Source of the DNA: Anaeroplasmataceae bacterium
GTDB lineage: Bacteria > Bacillota_I > Bacilli_A > Acholeplasmatales > Anaeroplasmataceae
DNA length: 19,473 bases
Direction of reading: 5' to 3'
Assembly: GCA_020025015.1 (NCBI GenBank)
Contig: JAHHSV010000026.1
Coordinates: 1-19,473, forward strand
Positions 14,510-19,473 of this stretch are shown in pieces. How positions within the stretch are numbered: position 1 is the stretch's first letter; every line of letters starts with the position of its first letter. Under the pieces are notes generated by a model. It was not told where the DNA came from and searched no databases. It saw only the letters and a list, made by a program, of their open reading frames with translations. A program made the translations under genes and the position numbers.

Positions 14510-16336
14510 TTATTGAACGTCTGAGAAATCAGCGTCTACTGAGTCATCCTTTTTACTAGATGATTGATTGTCTTGTTGACCTTGTTGAGCCTGTTGTGCT
14601 TGTTGAGCCTCTTGATATGCCTTCATAGCGATACCTTGAGCAACCTTCTCTAATTCCTCTTTCTTAGATTTAATTAAATCTAAATCATGAGAATCTAAAG
14701 CCTTTTGTAATTCATCAGATAATCTTTCAGCTTCAGCCTTTTCATTAGCATCTACATTCTTTAATTCATCTAATGACTTCTTAGTTTGGAAGATTAGATT
14801 GTTAGCTTCATTAATTAAATCAGCCTCATCCTTACGACGCTTATCAGCATCAGCGTTATCCTCAGCCTCACGAACCATTCTTTGGATTTCCTCATCAGAT
14901 AAACCATTACCATTTTGAATAGTAATCTTTTGTGACTTACCTGTACCTAAATCCTTAGCTGATACATTAACGATACCGTTAGCATCAATATCAAACTTAA
15001 CCTCAATTTGAGGTACTCCACGTGGAGCTGCTGGAATATCGCCTAATTGGAAGCGACCTAAGGTCTTGTTATCAGCTGCCATTGGACGTTCACCTTGTAA
15101 TACATGAATGTCTACTGCAGGTTGGTTATCTGCGGCAGTTGAGAATACCTGTTGCTTTGAACAAGGAATTGTCGTATTACGTTCAATTAACTTAGTGAAT
15201 ACACCACCTAGAGTTTCAATACCTAAAGAAAGAGGTGTAACATCTAGTAATAATACATCCTTAACATCACCAGTTAAAACACCACCTTGAATAGCAGCAC
15301 CCATAGCTACTACTTCATCAGGGTTAACTGACTTATTAGGCTCCTTGCCTAATTCTCTCTTAACTAATTCTTGAACAGCAGGAATACGAGTTGAACCACC
15401 TACTAATAATACTTGGTCAATATCCTTAGCTGTTAATTTTGCATCACTTAAAGCACGACGAACCGGTTGTAAGCAACGATCAACTAAATGAGCAGTTAAT
15501 TCATTGAACTTAGTTCTTGTTAAAGTTCTATTTAAATGTAATGGGCCTTGAGCAGACATAGAGATAAATGGAATTGAAATATCAACTGAAGTAATACCAC
15601 TTAAATCCTTCTTAGCCTTTTCAGCGCTTTCCTTTAAACGTTGTAAAGCCATCTTATCTGAATGTAGGTCAATACCATTATCCTTCTTAAATTCATCACA
15701 TAACCAATTGATTATAGCGTTATCGAAGTCATCACCACCAAGCATGTTATCACCAGCAGTAGATAATACCTCAAATGTACCATCAGCTAAATTTAGAATA
15801 GAAACATCAAATGTACCACCACCAAGGTCGAATACTAAAACTGTTTGTTCCTTATCCATCTTATCGATACCATAAGCTAAAGCTGCAGCTGTAGGTTCGT
15901 TGATAATACGCATAACCTCTAAACCAGCAATTTTACCAGCATCCTTAGTAGCTTGACGTTGTGAGTCATTGAAATATGCAGGAACTGTAATAACTGCCTT
16001 ATCTACTGATTCACCTAAGTAAGCCTCAGCTGTCTTCTTTAAATTTTGTAGAATCATTGCTGAAATTTCTTGTGGTGTATATTTCTTACCGTTAATATCT
16101 ACACGGTAGTTTGTATCACCCATATGGCGCTTAATTGAGCTTACAGTGTTAGGATTTGTAATAGCCTGACGCTTTGCAACCGCACCAACTTGAATTTCAT
16201 CGCCCTTGAAAGCTACTACTGATGGAGTAGTACGTTCGCCTTCAGGATTTGTAATAACCTTAGCCTCACCTGCTTCCATTACAGAAACACATGAGTTTGT
16301 TGTACCTAAATCAATACCAATAATTTTGTTTCCCAT
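14510..16336 (-). CDS. dnaK: Chaperone DnaK (Hsp70)
   Basis: ATP-driven chaperone binding exposed hydrophobic segments. 608 aa, the Gram-positive form that lacks the extra segment of E. coli DnaK. Seen: phosphate loop IGIDLGTTNSCVSVMEAG near the start; VPAYFNDSQRQATKDAG; VFDLGGGTFDVS; LVGGSTRIPAVQ; VTPLSLGIETLGG opening the peptide-binding domain; a helical lid; and a Gln-rich, acidic tail. ATG at 16336 follows AAGGAGAATAA that lies within the last codons of grpE, 5 bp away, so expression is coupled. Regulated with grpE, dnaJ and hrcA by the CIRCE operators. Confidence 0.99.
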   Translation of the reverse strand: MGNKIIGIDLGTTNSCVSVMEAGEAKVITNPEGERTTPSVVAFKGDEIQVGAVAKRQAITNPNTVSSIKRHMGDTNYRVDINGKKYTPQEISAMILQNLKKTAEAYLGESVDKAVITVPAYFNDSQRQATKDAGKIAGLEVMRIINEPTAAALAYGIDKMDKEQTVLVFDLGGGTFDVSILNLADGTFEVLSTAGDNMLGGDDFDNAIINWLCDEFKKDNGIDLHSDKMALQRLKESAEKAKKDLSGITSVDISIPFISMSAQGPLHLNRTLTRTKFNELTAHLVDRCLQPVRRALSDAKLTAKDIDQVLLVGGSTRIPAVQELVKRELGKEPNKSVNPDEVVAMGAAIQGGVLTGDVKDVLLLDVTPLSLGIETLGGVFTKLIERNTTIPCSKQQVFSTAADNQPAVDIHVLQGERPMAADNKTLGRFQLGDIPAAPRGVPQIEVKFDIDANGIVNVSAKDLGTGKSQKITIQNGNGLSDEEIQRMVREAEDNADADKRRKDEADLINEANNLIFQTKKSLDELKNVDANEKAEAERLSDELQKALDSHDLDLIKSKKEELEKVAQGIAMKAYQEAQQAQQAQQGQQDNQSSSKKDDSVDADFSDVQ

Positions 16337-16341
16337 AATAA

Positions 16342-16980
16342 TTATTCTCCTTCTTTTTCTTCTTTATTTTCTTCATTAACGTCTTTTTCAACGTTTTCTG
16401 TAATCTTCTTAGGAACCGCTACATGAACCATACTTGGTCTTAAAACACGATCCTTATACATATAACCTGTTTGTAATACCTTAACAATCTTACTTACCTC
16501 GATGCCTTCAGCCTCTTCAGTAGTAACTGCTTGCATTACTGCTGGATTATATTCATCATCAACCTTACAAGGAATTTCCTTTAAGCCAGCACCCTCTAAA
16601 ACCTGAATTAGCTGATTAGCAATCATTTGAAAGCCAATTTGATAATTCTTAATTTCTTCTGATGGAGCAGGACCATTAACAATCTTAACTAGCATATCGA
16701 TTGGACCAATAAGCTGTTCAACAACGCTCATTGCTGCATATTTACGATCGTTAACTGCTTCTTCCTTTAAACGACGCTTTGTCGTTTGCATATCAGCAAT
16801 TTCCTTTAGGTTCTTTTCCTTTTCATCCTTAAGCTCACGTTCAAGCCTTGCGATTTCTTCCTTAAACTTAAGAACCTTAGAATCTTTCTTTTCTTTTTTT
16901 TGAGCCTTACCATTAGCTTCTTCAGTATTTTCTACCTCTGAGCTAGCTTTTTGCTCTTCAACTTTAATTTCTTCAGCCAT
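16342..16980 (-). CDS. grpE: Nucleotide exchange factor GrpE
   Basis: Dimeric partner that releases ADP from DnaK. 212 aa: an acidic, Lys/Glu-rich N-terminus (about 1-40), a long helix typical of GrpE (LERELKDEKEKNLKEIADMQ and on, with TTKRRLKEE), and a C-terminal beta domain with the family end pattern (VLQTGYMYKDRVLRPSMVHV). The last 20 residues are a very acidic tail. ATG at 16980 has GTAGGAGA upstream and lies 8 bp after the hrcA stop. Confidence 0.97.
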   Translation of the reverse strand: MAEEIKVEEQKASSEVENTEEANGKAQKKEKKDSKVLKFKEEIARLERELKDEKEKNLKEIADMQTTKRRLKEEAVNDRKYAAMSVVEQLIGPIDMLVKIVNGPAPSEEIKNYQIGFQMIANQLIQVLEGAGLKEIPCKVDDEYNPAVMQAVTTEEAEGIEVSKIVKVLQTGYMYKDRVLRPSMVHVAVPKKITENVEKDVNEENKEEKEGE

Positions 16981-16988
16981 ATTATCTC

Positions 16989-18002
16989 CTACTTATAAAT
17001 ATTTGGTAAACTCTTAGCTAAATATTCCATAATTGGAACTGTTTGTCTATAATTCATACGCTTAGGACCAACTAAAGCAATCGTACCATATTCATTTTCA
17101 TCAAGGAAATAAGGAATGGTAATTATTGAACAATCATATAATTCCGCCTTCTCATTCTCATGACCAATGTGAATATGTAGGGCTTGTCCCTTCTTAAGCA
17201 TATATTCATTTAGCCTACTATCATCTAAAGCCTTAACTATTCTTTGCATAACCTGATAATCCTGGAATTCAGGCTGACGGAATAGCTTAGCTAGACCAGT
17301 TTGATAGCATTCAGTATTTAGGAAGCTTGCGAAACCCTTAATCATGAAATTTAAAATATCATCTCTGAAATCAACCATTTCACGAATTCTTGGCTTCATT
17401 GCCTCTTTACTCAATACATCACGAATCTCATAAATAGATTGATCATACATAGCCACATCAAACATATTCATGATTCTTAATAAATCTTCCATCTTAAAAT
17501 TATTTGGAACATTTATTCTTTGACTTCTTACAACACCAGAATTAGTCACAATTAATAATAAGGCATCCTTATCAGTTAAAGGAACAATTTCCATTTTCTT
17601 AACCCTAGAGTAGCAAGCACTAGAACCAAGAATAGCTACATAATAGCCTGTAACATCACTAACATAATTAATTAGATTTTGTAAAATTGCTTCCTTGGTA
17701 TCAAGCTTATTATTTAATATATCATCGATACCCTTTAAAACATTTTTAACCGCAACATCTCTTGTTAATAAATTATCTACATAAAAGCGATAGCCTAGCT
17801 CACTAGGAGCACGTCCACTAGATGTATGTAATTTTTCAAGATAGCCTAATTCTTCAAGCTTTTGCATGTCATAACGAATAGTCGCACTCGAGAAATCTAG
17901 GTAAGGCTTATTAGTTAAAGCTTTACTTCCGACTGGCTCATTAGTATCAACATATTCCTCAACGATAGCCTTAAGTATTAATTTTTGTCTATCTGATAGC
18001 AT
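16989..18002 (-). CDS. hrcA: Heat-shock repressor HrcA
   Basis: Repressor of the class I heat-shock genes; binds CIRCE and is kept active by GroEL in known systems. 337 aa. Seen: N-terminal winged helix (MLSDRQKLILKAIVEEYVDT, EPVGSKAL, SSATIRYDMQKLEELGYL, SSGRAPSELGYRFYVD) and the GAF-like central domain ending with IGHENE and the C-terminal NYRQTVPIMEYL. AGAGGTGA precedes ATG at 18002. First gene of its operon and directly downstream of two CIRCE copies, so it represses itself. No groEL operon is in the window. Confidence 0.97.
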   Translation of the reverse strand: MLSDRQKLILKAIVEEYVDTNEPVGSKALTNKPYLDFSSATIRYDMQKLEELGYLEKLHTSSGRAPSELGYRFYVDNLLTRDVAVKNVLKGIDDILNNKLDTKEAILQNLINYVSDVTGYYVAILGSSACYSRVKKMEIVPLTDKDALLLIVTNSGVVRSQRINVPNNFKMEDLLRIMNMFDVAMYDQSIYEIRDVLSKEAMKPRIREMVDFRDDILNFMIKGFASFLNTECYQTGLAKLFRQPEFQDYQVMQRIVKALDDSRLNEYMLKKGQALHIHIGHENEKAELYDCSIITIPYFLDENEYGTIALVGPKRMNYRQTVPIMEYLAKSLPNIYK

Positions 18003-18015
18003 AAGTTATCACCTC

Positions 18016-18042
18016 TTTGCACTCCTTATCTCAAAGTGCAAA
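18016..18042. promoter_or_regulatory. CIRCE operator, downstream copy
   Basis: TTTGCACTC, 9-bp spacer, AAGTGCAAA: the CIRCE plan TTAGCACTC-N9-GAGTGCTAA with a few changes kept symmetric (TTTGCACT/AGTGCAAA). It lies between the -10 box and the hrcA ribosome site and covers the expected transcription start. Confidence 0.9.
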
Positions 18043-18045
18043 TAC

Positions 18046-18074
18046 ATTATACATTTATTTTTTAGCACTGTCAA
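18046..18074 (-). promoter_or_regulatory. Promoter of the hrcA operon
   Basis: Perfect consensus TTGACA (18069-18074), 17-bp spacer and TATAAT (18046-18051) on the minus strand. The -35 box lies inside the upstream CIRCE. Expected to be strong when HrcA leaves. Confidence 0.93.
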
Positions 18075-18088
18075 GCAAGTAGTGCCAA
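18062..18088. promoter_or_regulatory. CIRCE operator, upstream copy
   Basis: TTAGCACTG, 9-bp spacer, TAGTGCCAA: a clear CIRCE with two arm changes. It overlaps the -35 box, so HrcA here would block RNA polymerase binding. Confidence 0.92.
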
Positions 18089-18105
18089 ATATCTTATTAT
18101 TTTAC

Positions 18106-18132
18106 AAAAAAGACCGAGAAAAAACTCGGTCT
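18106..18132 (-). terminator. Terminator of the metallohydrolase gene
   Basis: A perfect 8-bp GC-rich stem (18125-18132 with 18111-18118), A/T loop, then a T-run on the minus strand. It starts within the stop codon of the hydrolase gene and shields the hrcA promoter from read-through. Confidence 0.9.
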
Positions 18133-18745
18133 AACGATAAGGATTATTTTTCCTTTCCTCTCTAATTGTTGTCATACCCTCATGACCTGGATAAACCTTA
18201 GTGTCACTAGGTAATTCTAATAATTTCTTAACACTTTTACGTAAAGCTAACTCATTACCAGTAGGAAAATCACTTCTTCCCACGCTATTTTTAAATAATG
18301 TGTCGCCCGATAATAATTTACCATTATATAAGAAGCAAGCAGAATGACTAGTATGACCAGGAGTTTCAAGCATCTTGAATTTATAGCCAATCAATGTAAA
18401 CTCCTCATTATCATCTAATAATACTAAGTCTAAATCCTCTTTCTTATAAACACACTTACCACCCATCATTGGGCCTAGCATCTTAGATAAATTTAAGGTT
18501 TCATCATATAAAAACTTTTCTTCTAGCCTATTTATATAAACCGGAACCTTAAAATACTTAATACCCGCAATATGATCAATATGACCATGGGTAATTAAGA
18601 TAGCCTTAACCTTATACTTACTATTAATTTCTGAAACATACCTATCGATACCCATACCCGGATCTACAATTATCGCCTCGCCACAATTATTAGAGATAAT
18701 GTAGGTATTGGTAGCGAATAAGCCATTAACAACACTTTCTATCAT
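18131..18745 (-). CDS. MBL-fold hydrolase, glyoxalase II-like
   Basis: A 204-residue metallo-beta-lactamase-fold enzyme. Metal ligands visible: HGHIDH at 53-58, H131 in ETPGHTSHS, D148 in SGDTLF and H188 in YPGHEGMTT; also GRSDFPTG (156-163). This is the pattern of the short glyoxalase II-like group (YqgX type in B. subtilis), which hydrolyse thioesters such as S-lactoyl conjugates in methylglyoxal removal. It lacks the C-terminal glutathione-binding helices of true glyoxalase II, so the thiol partner is unknown. It follows rpmG by 32 bp with a terminator between, and no own promoter is obvious; read-through from rpmG is likely. Confidence 0.9.
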   Translation of the reverse strand: MIESVVNGLFATNTYIISNNCGEAIIVDPGMGIDRYVSEINSKYKVKAILITHGHIDHIAGIKYFKVPVYINRLEEKFLYDETLNLSKMLGPMMGGKCVYKKEDLDLVLLDDNEEFTLIGYKFKMLETPGHTSHSACFLYNGKLLSGDTLFKNSVGRSDFPTGNELALRKSVKKLLELPSDTKVYPGHEGMTTIREERKNNPYR

Positions 18746-18756
18746 TTTTGGGTAAG

Positions 18757-18779
18757 AAAAAAAGCTTTTTTCAAAGCTT
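18757..18779 (-). terminator. Terminator after rpmG
   Basis: AAGCTTT-GAAA-AAAGCTT followed by five or more Ts on the minus strand; the stem begins in the rpmG stop codon. The 7-bp stem has only two G-C pairs, so some read-through to the hydrolase gene is expected. Confidence 0.75.
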
Positions 18780-18927
18780 ACTTCTTTTCTTTATGTACTG
18801 TATGTTTGTGGCAATGTGGACAATATTTCTTTAATTCAATTCTTTCAGGTGTTGTCTTTTTATTTTTATCTGTATAATAATTTTCATTTTTACAATCTGC
18901 ACAAACAAGTTTTACTAAATCTCTCAT
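18778..18927 (-). CDS. rpmG: Ribosomal protein bL33
   Basis: A 49-residue basic protein (starts MRDLVKLVCADCKNENYYTD) with two CxxC pairs, VCADCK and YCPHCHKH, so this is the zinc-binding (C+) form of bL33 of the 50S subunit. ATG at 18927 has GGAGGG 6 nt upstream, and a promoter lies at 18962-18990. In many Bacillota rpmG is followed by secE and nusG; here it is followed by a hydrolase gene, so it is one of possibly several L33 copies. The C+ form suggests that zinc control by a C- paralogue elsewhere is possible. Confidence 0.96.
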   Translation of the reverse strand: MRDLVKLVCADCKNENYYTDKNKKTTPERIELKKYCPHCHKHTVHKEKK

Positions 18928-18961
18928 GATATCCCTCCAGACATTAGTCACTTACGAGTGA

Positions 18962-18990
18962 ATTATAGCAAAAATCATTCACTAATGCAA
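18962..18990 (-). promoter_or_regulatory. rpmG promoter
   Basis: TTGCAT (18985-18990), 17-bp spacer, TATAAT (18962-18967) on the minus strand. TCACT-CGTA-AGTGA, a small inverted repeat, lies at the expected transcription start and could be an operator or a 5' hairpin. Confidence 0.8.
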
Positions 18991-18991
18991 G

Positions 18992-19373
18992 AATAATTTA
19001 TAGTATTTTTTGTGTTTCCCCATTTTTTCATTCAAACAAATTTTGACATAGATAAGAATATTTAATTGGGGTTGAAGCTTATGCCTGATACAGTAAATAA
19101 ATCCCTTCTACGTTTATGTCGTTTTGGATATAAAATATCATATATTTTAAAGGTTAAAAATCTAGTAATACTAGATATACCATCACTAATTCTATACAAC
19201 CAAAATGCTATAGTTTTTCTTGCTTGAGCTTCTTTTTTACGTATCTCTTTTACATACATTGTAAGATTTATAGCATTATTAAAAAAGCATAATACTCTAA
19301 CAGTTTTTAAGTGTTTTTTTATTATTTGGGGGTTATTTAATTTTGGGGAATCACAAATAATCTATAGTATTTT
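18992..19373. mobile_element. Possible small insert with inverted ends and flanking repeats
   Basis: A 14-bp inverted repeat, TTTGTGTTTCCCCA at 19009-19022 and its near complement at 19344-19357 (one mismatch), bounds about 350 bp. Directly outside lie 18-bp direct repeats AATAATYTATAGTATTTT (18992-19009 and 19356-19373, 17 of 18 identical). The plan is that of a MITE-like insert with duplicated target, though such a long duplication is unusual. It contains one uncertain 65-codon frame. The insert lies just upstream of the rpmG promoter. Confidence 0.4.
19062..19259 (-). CDS. Uncertain 65-aa frame inside the possible insert
   Basis: Frame from ATG at 19259 to TAA at 19062. The product is very basic, with a hydrophobic middle (ISSITRFLTFKIYDILY) and a KRHKRRR cluster. 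No Shine-Dalgarno sequence precedes the ATG and no family is recognised. It could be a decayed piece of a larger gene, a small membrane-active peptide, or chance. Confidence 0.2.
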   Translation of the reverse strand: MYVKEIRKKEAQARKTIAFWLYRISDGISSITRFLTFKIYDILYPKRHKRRRDLFTVSGISFNPN

Positions 19374-19399
19374 AATTAATTAAAAAACAAAATAACAAT

Positions 19400-19418
19400 C
19401 CACGTGTAAAACACGTGG
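19400..19418. repeat. Perfect 8-bp hairpin CCACGTGT-AAA-ACACGTGG
   Basis: Perfect stem of 8 bp with a 3-nt loop, much richer in G+C than its surroundings. On the minus strand it is followed by ATTGTTATTTTG, so it may end transcription of a gene beyond the window. Such compact hairpins also mark the ends of IS200/IS605-type elements. No transposase is visible. Confidence 0.6.
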
Positions 19419-19435
19419 TTCAGACTGTTGACAAA

Positions 19436-19473
19436 ACGCACCTTTAGAGAGTGTTCTCTATAATAAGGTGCGT
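19436..19473. repeat. 15-bp interrupted hairpin at the window end
   Basis: ACGCACCTT (19436-19444) pairs with AAGGTGCGT (19465-19473), and inside it TAGAGA (19445-19450) pairs with TCTCTA (19455-19460) around GTGT, leaving a 4-nt bulge. The stem reaches the last base of the window, so it may be longer. On the minus strand TTTTG follows: a terminator or an IS end. Confidence 0.6.

Noticed and set aside
1..19473. Mycoplasma-type genetic code
   Set aside because: The ATPase and helicase genes end in TGA and conserved tryptophans are TGG, so the standard bacterial code fits.

Overview
The window is AT-rich DNA of the Bacillota type. Every gene that can be supported lies on the minus strand. Lines of evidence for this lineage are a CIRCE-controlled hrcA-grpE-dnaK-dnaJ cluster followed by rsmE-mtaB-rpsU (close to the Bacillus subtilis order), AGGAGG-type ribosome sites, TTGACA/TATAAT promoters with 17-bp spacers, and a 608-residue DnaK. 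Several genes end in TGA and tryptophan is TGG, so the mycoplasma code is not used. A gut-type lineage with low GC (Erysipelotrichales or RF39-like) would fit, but that is inference.

Reading in the direction of transcription (high to low coordinates): about 18757-19473 holds an rpmG gene with its own promoter and, upstream of it, AT-rich DNA with inverted and direct repeats and two strong hairpins that look like the edge of mobile DNA. A glyoxalase II-like hydrolase follows (18131-18745). Then comes the heat-shock operon (13313-18002), with a consensus promoter clasped by two HrcA operators. Next are an unrecognised three-helix membrane protein and a DUF4926-like protein (11345-13236), in the place where B. 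subtilis has prmA. Then rsmE-mtaB, rpsU, and a translation-related run of Smr-domain protein, GNAT acetyltransferase, ABC-F ATPase and RlmD-type 23S rRNA methyltransferase, which ends in a terminator at 5162-5194.

From 4969 down to 155 lies a compact accessory operon, visibly more AT-rich than the rest: own promoter, a PLD-nuclease/SF2 helicase with a GTG start, a 55-residue small protein that is easily missed, a DndD-like SMC/Rad50-type ATPase, and a 177-residue protein. All junctions overlap (8, 14 and 17 nt) and the operon ends in a terminator. The parts recall the restriction side of DNA phosphorothioation (Dnd) systems, but no cysteine desulfurase or sulfur-transfer gene lies in the window. 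Four 21-bp repeats and a 23-bp imperfect palindrome follow at once, resembling the multiple terminal repeats of an IS21-family element. Three 11-bp-period direct repeats (5049-5079) lie upstream of the operon promoter.

The core genes serve protein folding under stress and ribosome/tRNA modification. The accessory operon is best read as a candidate anti-phage or anti-plasmid defence system.
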